Assembly: GCF_009762795.1 (NCBI RefSeq)
Contig: NZ_CP046400.1
Coordinates: forward strand, 1,899,501-1,963,500
Reading direction: 5' to 3'
DNA: 64,000 bases
Source of the DNA: Pseudodesulfovibrio cashew
Lineage (GTDB): Bacteria > Desulfobacterota > Desulfovibrionia > Desulfovibrionales > Desulfovibrionaceae
The position numbers and the translations under genes were made by a program. Below the pieces are notes generated by a model that was given only the letters and a program-made list of their open reading frames with translations, was not told the origin of the DNA and searched no databases. The first letter of the stretch is position 1; every line of letters starts with the position of its first letter. Shown here in pieces: positions 6,815 to 18,290 of this stretch.

Positions 6815-8656
6815 TCAGGCCGCGTTGTCCACCTTGCCGGGCACGACCGGGCGGAGCCGCTTGGTCGCGTTTGCCTTGAGAAAGGTGTCCAGCCCTTCCT
6901 TGCCCATGAACCGGGACAGGACCTTGGGCTCGGAGCGCATCAGGTCCACCAGGATCAGGCCGTCCAGACAGTTGCCGAAGGCCGGGTCCACGTTGAAGCC
7001 GATGATCTTGCCGCCCAGCTTGAGGTACTGGCGCAGGAGCACCGGGATGGAGGTGCCGCCCTCCACGTCGCTGACCAGGGCGGCGACGTCCTCGGGGTCG
7101 TTGAAGGCGCTGGCGGGCAGGGTAAAGTCCATCTTCTTGAGCTGTTTGCCCTTGGGCGGGCGCTTGGGGTGGGCCATGGAGGCCATCTCGGGCAGGGCGC
7201 AGTGGCGTTCCATGAAGTTGACGATCAGTTCACGGGACAGGCCCGAGTATTCGCCGGAGATGGACACGCAGCCGAACAGGGTGGAGTACTTGGGGTTGCG
7301 CACCACGAATTCGGCCACGCCTTTCCAGAGGAGCAGGAGCGGTTGGTAGTTCTTCTGGTACTTCGGAATGATGAACGAGCGGCCCATCTCCAGGGCCGGG
7401 CCCATTTCCTTGAGCAGGGAGGCGTCGTAGTCGAACAGGGTGGAGGTGTAGAGGCCTTCGGGGCCTTGTTCCGCCAGGATCTCGTCGGTCAGGCCGAAGC
7501 GGTAGGCTCCGGCCACCTCGCGCTCGGCGTGATTCCAGAGCACCAGGTGACGATAAGTGTCGTCGAATTCGTCGATGTCCATGGCGCGGCCCGTGCCTTC
7601 GCCCACGGCGCGGAAGGTCTTCTCCCGCTGGATGCCGATTTCGCGCAGGATGCGGGGGATGCGGAACGCGCCGGACTGGAAGACCGTGAAGTCGCCGGAG
7701 CGCATGAGCACGGCCTCGTCGGGAAGGGCGGCCACCTCGCTGGCCAGGATGTGCTTGCCCCGGGAGTTGGCGATGGGCGCGAGCTTACGCTTGCCGTCGC
7801 GGCCCTTGAGGCGGAAGCGGGGCTTGTCCTTACGCAGCAGGTAGGTGCGGAAGCGGAGGTAGTCCATGAGCTCCCGGTCGTCCTCGTATACGGCGAGCTT
7901 TTCCGCCGGGACCACCGAGCCCAGGGCCACGCGGATGGTGTGTTTGGCGGCCTGGCGCAGGTTCTCGTGGGGCAGGAGCACGGTCCTGAGCTTGGGGTGG
8001 ATCAGGCCGAGGGTCTGGAACAGGCCGGAGTTGCGGCCGTCGAAGAACACGGGCAGCACGTTTGCGCCGGTCTTGTGGATGATGCGTCCGATCATGGGTG
8101 ACCACTGGGGATCGGCGACCATGCGCTTGTTGACCTTGAGGCTGGAGACCTCGCCGGACGGGAAGACCACGAGCATGCCGCCGTTTTTGAGCCAGCGCAT
8201 GGAGGCCTTGAGTCCGGCGATATTCTTTTTGGCCGACTCCTCCTTGCCGAAGGGGTCCACCTGGATGAGAAGATCGTCCATCTCCGGGATCATGCCGAGC
8301 ATGAAGTTGGCCATGATCTTGATGTCGGACCGGACCTCGCGCAGGATTTTGATCAGCAGCAGCCCCTCAAGCACGCCGAAGGGGTGGTTGCAGACGGCCA
8401 CCAGCGGGCCTTTGGCCGGGATGCGGCTGACGGGCTGGCCGTCCACGGAAAATTTGACTCCCAGGGCCGTGAGCGCCTGCTCCACGAACGGCTCGTCGCT
8501 GCCCGCCGCGTGGAGCGAGGCGTACATGCCGTTGAGGGTGTTCAGGCGAAGGACCTTGGAGAGGGGTTTCTTTACCAGAGAGAAAAGGGTGTGGCGAAGG
8601 GGGTCGCCAAAGGGTGAGTCCAGGTTGAGCAGTGGTCGGGTGCCTTGGCTGTTCAT
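6815..8656 (-). CDS. OlsF-like bifunctional acyltransferase (PlsC-type domain plus hemolysin/OlsB GNAT domain)
   Basis: 613 residues. The N-terminal half is a PlsC-like O-acyltransferase: NHPFGVLEG near residue 90 is the His-plus-acid site, FPSGEVS near 170 and LPVFFDGRNS near 200 are the later family blocks. The C-terminal half, from about residue 320, looks like the GNAT-type OlsB/hemolysin N-acyltransferase (TFRAVGEGTGRAMDIDEFDDTYRHLVLW, then AYRFG, YTSTLF, MGRSFI, and LWKGVAEFV). Fusions of this order are known as OlsF, which makes ornithine lipids without phosphate. I infer ornithine-lipid or a related aminolipid product. CCGGAGGATACGGC before the ATG is a good ribosome site. Confidence 0.8.
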   Translation of the reverse strand: MNSQGTRPLLNLDSPFGDPLRHTLFSLVKKPLSKVLRLNTLNGMYASLHAAGSDEPFVEQALTALGVKFSVDGQPVSRIPAKGPLVAVCNHPFGVLEGLLLIKILREVRSDIKIMANFMLGMIPEMDDLLIQVDPFGKEESAKKNIAGLKASMRWLKNGGMLVVFPSGEVSSLKVNKRMVADPQWSPMIGRIIHKTGANVLPVFFDGRNSGLFQTLGLIHPKLRTVLLPHENLRQAAKHTIRVALGSVVPAEKLAVYEDDRELMDYLRFRTYLLRKDKPRFRLKGRDGKRKLAPIANSRGKHILASEVAALPDEAVLMRSGDFTVFQSGAFRIPRILREIGIQREKTFRAVGEGTGRAMDIDEFDDTYRHLVLWNHAEREVAGAYRFGLTDEILAEQGPEGLYTSTLFDYDASLLKEMGPALEMGRSFIIPKYQKNYQPLLLLWKGVAEFVVRNPKYSTLFGCVSISGEYSGLSRELIVNFMERHCALPEMASMAHPKRPPKGKQLKKMDFTLPASAFNDPEDVAALVSDVEGGTSIPVLLRQYLKLGGKIIGFNVDPAFGNCLDGLILVDLMRSEPKVLSRFMGKEGLDTFLKANATKRLRPVVPGKVDNAA

Positions 8657-8788
8657 GCCGTATCCTCCGGAAGTTGGTTTGATCGATGCTATTCCGGGAG
8701 GGGGCTTCGATCACGCCGGAGGGGTGACGGATTGCCGTCAAAGGGTGACGTGTTTTCGTCCGTTTCGTGACGGCGCCGCAGGGCGCAA

Positions 8789-8824
8789 AAAGGCCCGGCG
8801 CACGGGAGCGCGCCGGGCCGTGAT
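8789..8824 (-). terminator. Rho-independent terminator
   Basis: GCCCGGCGC and GCGCCGGGC arms around a short loop, followed on the minus strand by CTTTTTG. It lies 3' of the minus-strand gene ending at 8843. Confidence 0.7.
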
Positions 8825-8842
8825 TTCATGCTTGGCAGGGGG

Positions 8843-9184
8843 CTAGTGGCTGTATCCGCTGGTGGGTCGGACCGCCCAGTGCGTGGAGGGAATCGGCAGG
8901 CAGAGGTTGGCGTGGGCCATCTCCGCGCACATTATCAGGCCGCCGGTATTTTCCTCCCAGTAGACCTGGTCCACGAACATGGCCACGGCCTGGGACGGCG
9001 TGAGCTTGGCCAGCTCCACGGCGGGGATGTACTGCCGGAGTACGGCCTGTGCACCCAGGTGAACCATGCGTGCACCCACCGGGGTCAGAGCCACGTCTTC
9101 GAAGTCGATGGCGTGCAGTATGGGGTCGGTTGTCGCGTAAGTCTTTGCCAGGTCCACTTCCGCTCTCTGGTGCATACCGGACAT
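8843..9184 (-). CDS. Unknown 113-residue protein
   Basis: I do not recognise the family. The start MSGMHQRAEVDLAKTY is preceded by AAGGAGGCAATC, a very good ribosome site. The protein is probably alpha-helical and soluble, with a Cys near residue 86 and a His-Trp-rich C-terminus (THWAVRPTSGYSH). No signal peptide or membrane segment. A well-spaced ribosome site also precedes a 15-codon frame immediately upstream (9251-9298), so the two may share a transcript. A terminator follows at 8789-8824. Confidence 0.7.
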   Translation of the reverse strand: MSGMHQRAEVDLAKTYATTDPILHAIDFEDVALTPVGARMVHLGAQAVLRQYIPAVELAKLTPSQAVAMFVDQVYWEENTGGLIMCAEMAHANLCLPIPSTHWAVRPTSGYSH

Positions 9185-9250
9185 GATTGCCTCCTTTTCC
9201 TTGGTATAAGACGAGATGCAATTGCCGGTCCTCTGTCATCGTTATCGGCG

Positions 9251-9298
9251 TTATTTCTTTTTTCCCTTATGTCCTGGCCGGGGTTTTGTCCTGCGCAT
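9251..9298 (-). CDS. Possible 15-residue basic peptide
   Basis: ATG at 9298, preceded six bases upstream by AAGGAG, opens a 15-codon frame reading MRRTKPRPGHKGKKK, then TAA. Ten of 15 residues are basic if His is counted. It sits 66 bases upstream of the 113-residue gene on the same strand and could be a leader peptide or a small protein. The evidence is the ribosome site alone. Confidence 0.35.
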   Translation of the reverse strand: MRRTKPRPGHKGKKK

Positions 9299-9695
9299 AT
9301 GGTTCTCCTTACTTGCATCATAGCGCATTTCCTCCATATTGGGCAAGGTGTCCGAAATCGGGCTCGGCGGCGTAGACGATTTATCGGGTACACTTTCCAT
9401 ATATATGGGGCGGGGGAGTCCATCAGGAATGGAGTGTGGCTTTGCCTTGCGGCCTGTTCCGGGGCAGTTGATGGGCAAAAAACAGTGCATGACGCCGTTT
9501 CGAGTCCGGGGCGGCCGGACTTGGGAAGTCATTTTCCGGAGTGGAAACTTTTTTTACCGGGCGCGCTTGACTCTTTGTCGGGCATGGTTATCTTTCCCCC
9601 AGCCTGACGGGGTCCCTTGTGGACTCCGTCTTGGCAAGCGGGCCCGGAACGGCCCGACAATCAAGTCTAATTACTATATTCGGAGGTATAGAGGA
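9299..9695. other. Intergenic region upstream of groES
   Basis: About 400 bases between divergent units. It holds a candidate groE promoter near 9567-9594. I looked for a CIRCE inverted repeat (TTAGCACTC-N9-GAGTGCTAA) and did not find one. No coding sequence supported on the plus strand. Confidence 0.5.
9567..9594 (+). promoter_or_regulatory. Candidate groESL promoter
   Basis: TTGACT, a 16-base spacer and TATCTT lie about 100 bases upstream of groES. The match is to a housekeeping-type promoter; no clear heat-shock sigma or CIRCE element accompanies it. Confidence 0.4.
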
Positions 9696-9983
9696 ATGAA
9701 TCTGAAACCGCTGAACGATCGTGTTCTGGTCAAGCGCCTGGACGTTGAGGAGAAGACCGCCGGGGGCATCTACATCCCTGATTCCGCCAAGGAAAAGCCC
9801 TCGAAGGGCGAAATCCTGGCCGTCGGTCCGGGCAAGCTGGACGATAACGGCGAGCGCGTCTCCATGACCGTCAGCGTCGGCGACATCGTGCTGTTCGCCA
9901 AGTACGCCGGTAGCGAGATCAACATCGACGGCGAAGAGACCCTGGTCATGCGCGAGGACGACATCCTCGCCATCGTGGACTAG
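9696..9983 (+). CDS. groES: Co-chaperonin GroES
   Basis: 95 residues, the normal length. The start [15 protein letters not shown], the mobile-loop region [18 protein letters not shown] and the C-terminal [12 protein letters not shown] are diagnostic. It forms the heptameric lid of the GroEL folding chamber in the cytosol. CGGAGG and GAGGA precede the ATG; the longer upstream reading frame has no ribosome site. groEL follows 56 bases later, the classic operon. Confidence 0.98.
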   Translation: MNLKPLNDRVLVKRLDVEEKTAGGIYIPDSAKEKPSKGEILAVGPGKLDDNGERVSMTVSVGDIVLFAKYAGSEINIDGEETLVMREDDILAIVD

Positions 9984-10036
9984 CATCCGATCAATCAAGC
10001 TCAATTCAAAAAAACAATTTTCTGCAAGGAGAATAG

Positions 10037-11689
<1,653 letters not shown>

Positions 11690-11719
11690 GCCTCCCGGCG
11701 TTACCAAGCCAACAAATCA

Positions 11720-11757
11720 AACCGGCCCGCGACGGAAGTCGCGGGTCGGCTTTTTTG
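11720..11757 (+). terminator. groESL terminator
   Basis: GGCCCGCGAC and GTCGCGGGTC arms around GGAA, followed by GGCTTTTTTG, 30 bases after the groEL stop. Confidence 0.85.
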
Positions 11758-11825
11758 TTGTGTTGCGGTGGTCGTGAGAGTCGGGTGGGGTGTTACATTG
11801 ATATGTCCCTTGCCACATTCAGTTA

Positions 11826-12490
11826 GAGAGCCGGGTTTGGGGGCTGTGCCCCCAAAAGCCCTCCATGCCCTCCCGGCGGGGTCTATTTCTTTTGCTGCGC
11901 CAAAAAAAATAGACGAAAGAAAAGGCGCTTGGAGCGTCATCCCCGCCTCGGTGCTCTCGGGCGAGAATCTCATCCAACCCGGTCGCCTCCAGACTACGTT
12001 GAGTGGGACGCTCTGCCAGTCTTATCATGCGGAGGCCGTCCCGCTCCGTGCGGGCTCTGGGACAAGAGCCGCCACCCGGCTTGGTGAGCTTCTAGGCCCG
12101 CGAGCAAGGGGCTGACGGCTGTCCTTCGGAGGGAAGTCATCGCGCTGAATTGCTTCTTTCTGATTCGCACGGGGCACCAGCGCGACTAGGCGGGCTAAGG
12201 AAAGTCGCCGCACATGGCAAATTACCGATCACCCAGGCAACGACCGGTCATCGAGCTCGGGGCTTAGAGCCGCTTGGCACGGCTGAAGCGCAGCCCGAAG
12301 CGCGCCTGCCCGCAGGCTTTCGCTTTTCGGGCAGCGGAAGCCGTGTTAGCGGCTCTTGGTCCCGAGATCGCGCTGCAGCACAAAAAAGCGCGTCTTTTGC
12401 TTACTTTTGGACGCGCCAGCCCAAAAGTAAGTCGGCCCGAAAGGGCCGAAACCCTTCAAGCGTTAATTGCCGCCGACAGGCGGCTTCCTT
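11826..12490 (+). repeat. Dispersed ~665-bp non-coding element, copy A
   Basis: An imperfect copy of this stretch occurs in reverse orientation at 45980-46644. The best-matching part (about 12147-12440 here) is nearly identical over roughly 300 bases, including the CGATCACCCAGGCAACGAC core. The outer parts match more loosely, with small gaps. It holds several hairpins: CTTACTTTTGG...CCAAAAGTAAG near 12400, a TTTCTTTTG/AAAAGAAA type palindrome near 11890, and GCCGCCGACAGGCGGC near 12468. No conserved reading frame is shared by the copies. Both copies sit after the 3' end of a plus-strand gene. Confidence 0.85.
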
Positions 12491-12526
12491 ATTTCTTATA
12501 GTCGCGCCGCAGGCGCATCCTTCCCC

Positions 12527-12542
12527 TGGCACATCTTATGCT
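12527..12542 (+). promoter_or_regulatory. Possible sigma-54 promoter
   Basis: TGGCACATCTTATGCT keeps the GG and GC dinucleotides of the -24/-12 consensus with the required 10 bases between them and the TGGCAC half intact. It lies about 75 bases upstream of the gene at 12619. Confidence 0.4.
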
Positions 12543-12618
12543 GTTCACCGAAGGTGGGCAAAATCTGCCCGTAGCGACGCATCGCACCATCGACCATCGC
12601 AACAAAGGGGACCTGACC

Positions 12619-13233
12619 ATGTCATCGCTGTCCATCGGCTACAGCAACTACTCCGGGACGTCGTCCCTGCTCCAGACTTTGTCGGAGCAGACTTCGTCCT
12701 CGACCTCGACGAGTACCACGTCTTCCTCCTCGACGAACTCCCAGACGTGGCGGTCGGCCATCAACACGCAGATCAATGCGCTACTCGACATGGTGCCAAA
12801 GGGCGACGATGGCAAGCTTTCCTTTCAGGATGTGGACGACTACCGCGAACAGCTGGAAAAGGATTGGGACGAAGCGGTAAAAGAGGATTTCGAAGCCCTG
12901 GGCCTGGACCCGGACGCGGAGTACCCGCTCAACTACGACCCCGCCACAGGCACGGTGACCGTGACCAAGGGCCACCCGGACAAGGCGGTCATCGACCAGT
13001 ATTTCGCCAACAACCCCGACAAGGTCGACGAGTTCGAGGCTATCGTCCAGCTGGGCAAGCTGACCAGCGCCTCCAATTCGACCCTGACTCAGAACGAAAT
13101 GCGCCAGTCGTTGCAACAGCAGGCCATGTCCTGGTGGTTCGAGGACAACAGCGACCCGACATCCTGGTTCAGCGGCGGCGGACTCGTCCTGGGGCAGCAG
13201 ACTGCCTACACCGGGCTGAACATCACGGTGTAG
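12619..13233 (+). CDS. Unknown Ser/Thr-rich protein, 204 residues
   Basis: No family recognised. Residues 1-45 are a low-complexity Ser/Thr stretch (SSLSIGYSNYSG, then runs of SSSTSTST). From about residue 48 there is a folded, acidic region (SAINTQINALLDMVPKGDDGKLSFQDVDDYREQLEKDW split by a loop), with DDGKLSFQDVDDY faintly like an EF-hand but missing its canonical spacing. The C-terminus is Trp- and Gly-rich. There is no ordinary signal peptide; the composition suggests an exported or surface-linked protein, which is only a guess. AAAGGGG precedes the chosen ATG. A sigma-54-like site lies upstream. Confidence 0.7.
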   Translation: MSSLSIGYSNYSGTSSLLQTLSEQTSSSTSTSTTSSSSTNSQTWRSAINTQINALLDMVPKGDDGKLSFQDVDDYREQLEKDWDEAVKEDFEALGLDPDAEYPLNYDPATGTVTVTKGHPDKAVIDQYFANNPDKVDEFEAIVQLGKLTSASNSTLTQNEMRQSLQQQAMSWWFEDNSDPTSWFSGGGLVLGQQTAYTGLNITV

Positions 13234-13255
13234 ATTTTTTTGAATGAGACACTGC

Positions 13256-13286
13256 GAAGGCCGCTCCTTGGGGGGCGGCCTTTTTG
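13256..13286 (+). terminator. Rho-independent terminator
   Basis: AAGGCCGCTCC and GGGGCGGCCTT arms around a short loop, followed by TTTTTG, just after the stop of the gene ending at 13233. Confidence 0.8.
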
Positions 13287-14062
13287 ATTTGCATCGGGCG
13301 TTCCCTTGGGGAAATACAAGATATGCGCCCAGTCCAAGAGGCATACATCTCCCGGCAGGAAGGAGGCGGAGCGTATGCCTTACACCCCTGAGTGGGCCAG
13401 CCGCTCACGATCCCCGCTTGCTCAGGCTGTCAGGCAATCCCGGATTGTCTTTATGAATCTATATGTAATGCATCTTTCCTTACATGAATTGTAAGGAAGT
13501 CCGACATAACGGTTAGAGGAAAATAGTCTACATCTCAAAATACTTGCCAATATGGAATTAGGTGCATTTATTGCAATAAGTCTAGTGATGACTGCTGATT
13601 GCATACTTCATAGAGAGATAACGGGGCTACATCGCATTTTATATATTTCTTAATAAGGAGGAGAGTCATGAAATAGTTCAAGGTGCCACGCGCTCACAAC
13701 GTCTTCTTCATGCCGACTCCATCTGCTCTCCTCTCCCACGCCTTCACTCTCGATCCGCACGTTTCGATATCTCATCTACTGCTTCTTGACCGTTTGCTGG
13801 CGAGCCCTTTCCCAGAGGCTTGCTTCAACGAAACGCCACAGGACCACAGCGAAACTGCCATTGCGCTTCAGCGCGGGCGCTTCTCCCTGAATGGGTGAGT
13901 TCAGCGTATAGGGCATGTGCCGGACAATTGGCTTGGCGGGCCGCATCATGGCCCGGGGTCGCCCGGTCAGGGCACTTGGTACTCACTCGCGTAAAATCAA
14001 TGGAAGGTGTGAACAGGAGTGGAGAGACTGGGTGAATTGGCAAACAAAAAACGAGGTGTGTT
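13287..14062. other. AT-richer intergenic region
   Basis: Almost 800 bases without a secure gene. It contains a strong ribosome site followed by ATG AAA TAG at 13668, listed separately. The composition from 13440 to 13660 is markedly AT-richer than its neighbours. Confidence 0.5.
13668..13898 (+). pseudogene. Frame interrupted by an amber codon at position 3
   Basis: AAGGAGGAG followed by ATG AAA TAG, after which the same frame stays open for 73 more codons (FKVPRAHNVFFMPTPSALL and on to RGRFSLNG) before TGA. I do not recognise the product. Possible readings are a gene broken by one base change, a fragment of an old insertion, or chance. A GTG at 13683 could restart without its own ribosome site. 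Confidence 0.3.
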
Positions 14063-14740
14063 ATGATGTTCGCGCGACGATTTCTTCTTGTTTTTGCTCT
14101 GACTTTCTGTGTTTTCGGCTTGCCGGTGGTGGCGCAGTCCGCAACCCTCGGAACGTTTGACCGTTGGTACGGCTCCTACATAGGCAACTTCGGAGAGGTC
14201 AACACGGCAACCTACGGTCAGATAGTGTCCAATCCCACCTCCATTTATGCGGACAGGATTTCCTTTTATCTCGATGATATTCCCGGTGATGATTTTGTTG
14301 ATTTCCAGCTGATGATCGGCTCCTGGGGAGGCAGCGCCATGACGGAACTGCTGTGGGAAAGCCCTGCATACGCAACGACAAACAACGGAGGACTCGACGG
14401 TTTCGAACGGTTCGACATGTCCGTGGATCATGTGCTGTTGAACGGCGGCACCGAGTACATCATATTTCTGACCGCAAGCAATCTTTTTGACGGCTTGGAT
14501 GGGAGAGCGCACGTGGGAACGACCACAGGATCAGGCTTCGTATTCTTCAGTAACCGCGATGATTTTAGCCTGCTGTATTCGGATTGGGACACCTTTTTTA
14601 TCGGTCGTTCCCTGGCATACGAAATCGAATACACGCCTGCGGGGCAGGTTGTTACCCCGGAACCCTCGACATTTATCCTTCTGTGCGCAGGCCTGTTGGG
14701 GTTGATCGGCTTGGGCCGGAAGAGATTTACTGAAAAGTAG
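14063..14740 (+). CDS. PEP-CTERM sorting-domain protein
   Basis: 225 residues. An N-terminal signal peptide (MMFARRFLLVFALTFCVF, then VVAQSA) and a C-terminal PEP-CTERM tail (VVTPEPSTFILLCAGLLGLIGLG, broken here only for length, then RKRFTEK) mark export and exosortase processing. The middle is a beta-sandwich-like domain of about 170 residues without recognised motifs. GAGGTG precedes the ATG. It does not obviously align with the other PEP-CTERM protein at 4308 outside the tail. A terminator follows. Confidence 0.85.
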   Translation: MMFARRFLLVFALTFCVFGLPVVAQSATLGTFDRWYGSYIGNFGEVNTATYGQIVSNPTSIYADRISFYLDDIPGDDFVDFQLMIGSWGGSAMTELLWESPAYATTNNGGLDGFERFDMSVDHVLLNGGTEYIIFLTASNLFDGLDGRAHVGTTTGSGFVFFSNRDDFSLLYSDWDTFFIGRSLAYEIEYTPAGQVVTPEPSTFILLCAGLLGLIGLGRKRFTEK

Positions 14741-14759
14741 CCTGGGGCAGGGCTCTGGA

Positions 14760-14796
14760 AAAGGCGCAGTCCGTATCGGGACAGCGCCTTTTTTGC
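14760..14796 (+). terminator. Rho-independent terminator
   Basis: AAGGCGC and GCGCCTT arms, with inner TCC/GGA pairing, followed by TTTTTTG, after the PEP-CTERM gene. Confidence 0.75.
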
Positions 14797-14834
14797 CCCA
14801 GAGGAGAAGGATGTCTGAGCGGGGGCAAAAGAAA

Positions 14835-14863
14835 AGGGAGTCGCTATTGCGACTCCCTTCCGA
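14835..14863 (-). terminator. Terminator of the minus-strand unit
   Basis: AAGGGAGTCGC and GCGACTCCCTT arms around a four-base loop; on the minus strand it is followed by TTCTTTTG. It lies 3' of the small frame at 14962-15084 and of the tetR unit. Confidence 0.7.
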
Positions 14864-14961
14864 GGTCCCGGCATGCCGGGTTCCGAACCATGGTGATCTG
14901 GCTTGAAGGTGTGGGTTGCGGTCCAATCCTTTTATTGCCTTTGGAGGTGCTTCGGTTCGGC

Positions 14962-15084
14962 CTAAGAATTCGAGTTACCAGTCCAGTCCTGGGACCAGGA
15001 CTTCCAGGACTCCAGGTACTGGTGCCAGCAGCGGCGGCCAATAATGATGTCCATGATCTTGGTGATATTGATATTGGAAAACAT
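14962..15084 (-). CDS. Small 40-residue aromatic-rich protein
   Basis: ATG at 15084 preceded by AAGGAGAGCGCC opens a 40-codon frame ending in TAG. The product starts MFSNINITKIMDIIIGRR and continues with CWHQYLESWKSWSQDWTG: four Trp, one Cys, no signal peptide. It lies 71 bases downstream of the tetR stop on the same strand and before a terminator, so it may be cotranscribed. The family is unknown. The ribosome site, position and terminator support a real gene. Confidence 0.55.
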   Translation of the reverse strand: MFSNINITKIMDIIIGRRCWHQYLESWKSWSQDWTGNSNS

Positions 15085-15155
15085 GGCGCTCTCCTTGTCT
15101 TCACAGTGTTGTTTCAGGTTGTCGAAACAGGACCTTTAACGTGCCAGGCGTTTTA

Positions 15156-15746
15156 TCAACAGCCGTCCTGGCTTGGGCTGTTTGCAATGCTGCGTGCCAC
15201 GTGGCGGATAGTCTCCTCGAAGATCCCCTCTGAATCGTAGGGAGTGAGGAGCGAGGTGCGGACGGAACCGACGATGTTGCCGTAAATGATCAACGCGGTC
15301 TTCTCCACAGGGAGGTCGCGGATCGATCCGTCTGCAATGCCCATGTTCACGCACCGTTTCAGTTCTTCAATGAAGAAGCTGAATTTCTCTGCCACCTTGG
15401 CGGCGTCAACGCCGACTTCCATGTGGCTGAAGGGCGAGCAACGAAGCAGGACTGAAAACCGTTTCCGATGCTCTTCGGTAAATTCAAAGTAGGCGGACAT
15501 GTAGTTGCAGATCGCTTCCATCCCGGTCTTGGCGTCCTTGGTCGCCTCGATCAGTCGGGTGATGATCCTGTCCGCCATGTCAAATCCCGCTGCAAGAAAC
15601 AGTTCCTGCTTGTTGCCGAAGTAGTGGGAGACCAATCCGAAGGATACATCAGCGCGCCCCGCCACGTCCTTGACCGTGGCATTGGAGAAACCCAGTTCTC
15701 CAAAGGCTTCTTGAGCCGCTCTCAGTATTGCTTCCTTCTTAGTCAT
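15156..15746 (-). CDS. TetR/AcrR-family transcriptional regulator
   Basis: 196 residues. The N-terminal helix-turn-helix reads ILRAAQEAFGELGF, then VKDVAGRADVSFGLVSHYFGNKQELF, the standard TetR DNA-binding domain. The C-terminal ligand domain has no assignable inducer. Two copies of a TTGATTG/CAATCAA palindrome lie just upstream of its start (15781-15832), so it probably represses itself. The only same-strand neighbour is the 40-residue frame; no transporter is adjacent, so its other targets are unknown. Confidence 0.9.
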   Translation of the reverse strand: MTKKEAILRAAQEAFGELGFSNATVKDVAGRADVSFGLVSHYFGNKQELFLAAGFDMADRIITRLIEATKDAKTGMEAICNYMSAYFEFTEEHRKRFSVLLRCSPFSHMEVGVDAAKVAEKFSFFIEELKRCVNMGIADGSIRDLPVEKTALIIYGNIVGSVRTSLLTPYDSEGIFEETIRHVARSIANSPSQDGC

Positions 15747-15780
15747 CGACCACTGCCTTCCCCTGCGGGTACGATTTCGA

Positions 15781-15832
15781 TTGATTGTGCAATCAACTTG
15801 TTGAGTCCTTTTTAGATTGATTGTGCAATCAG
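15781..15832. promoter_or_regulatory. Twin palindromic operators of the TetR regulator
   Basis: TTGATTGTGCAATCAA at 15781-15796 and TTGATTGTGCAATCAG at 15817-15832, centres 36 bases apart, directly upstream of tetR. Perfect or near-perfect dyads at this position are typical of TetR operators. Confidence 0.7.
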
Positions 15833-15990
15833 TGTCAAGCGGTTTTCGTTATTTTTTGAAGAAAATGAACTTAACACACTTGAATAATGCAATATAATTT
15901 TAACGTAAGTGAGCGCGAAAGTCGCCGTTAACATGAACAATAAGGCTCTCAAACGGCTTACGTCGGGGAAATTTGACTGGCTGTTTGCGG

Positions 15991-16329
15991 TCAGAAAGAG
16001 CCGCAGGGGGGCGCATAGGCCTGACGGAGATCGTCCACGACGGCCTCCCTGTTCCGGGCGTTTTCCAGGGGCAGCAGATAGACGCTGTTCCAGCATTCGT
16101 TCGCCAGGCATTCGGGGTGGTCCGGCGCGGCCAGCGTGTCTTTGAGGCTGGTTGTCCCTGCGATGGCCAGAGGATGGGCTTCGAACCCGGCGCGGTGGCC
16201 ACGGGGGTGGGTGTAGGCGAGTATGCAGACGCCGGGAACGTCGGGGAACGTCGTCTGCTTCGGCCTAAAGGCGAAGCGGTAGCGTTCCCCGGAACTTCCC
16301 GTGAAGATTCTTGTTTCCCGTTCGGGCAT
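15991..16329 (-). CDS. Unknown 112-residue protein, co-transcribed with glnS
   Basis: Starts at the ATG at 16329, eight bases after the glnS stop, with AAAGGG as ribosome site. The start MPERETRIFTGSSGERYRF and the segment GVCILAYTHPRGHRAGF do not point to a family I know. It has two closely spaced Cys near residue 80 and no export signal. The upstream extension of this frame is the antisense-like shadow of glnS and is not used. The short gap suggests an operon with glnS. Confidence 0.65.
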   Translation of the reverse strand: MPERETRIFTGSSGERYRFAFRPKQTTFPDVPGVCILAYTHPRGHRAGFEAHPLAIAGTTSLKDTLAAPDHPECLANECWNSVYLLPLENARNREAVVDDLRQAYAPPCGSF

Positions 16330-16337
16330 GGATCCCT

Positions 16338-18110
<1,773 letters not shown>

Positions 18111-18290
18111 GGGTGCGTTTCCTTGCGTGTGTAATGGTTCCCGGAACAAGGGGTATACAGGACGTGAGCCGTTCGGTAAACGGGAGCTCGTGCCGGAGCC
18201 CTGAAATACGGGAAATCGTCTGGCCGGTCAACGCATCCCTTGCCGTACGCGGCATAAGAGCGAGGATGAACCGCAACCCAGGAGGCAGCC

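Noticed and set aside
12150..13247. 365-codon frame over the dispersed element and the Ser-rich gene
   Set aside because: Crosses the non-coding element and uses a frame other than that of the gene with a ribosome site; copy B does not preserve it.
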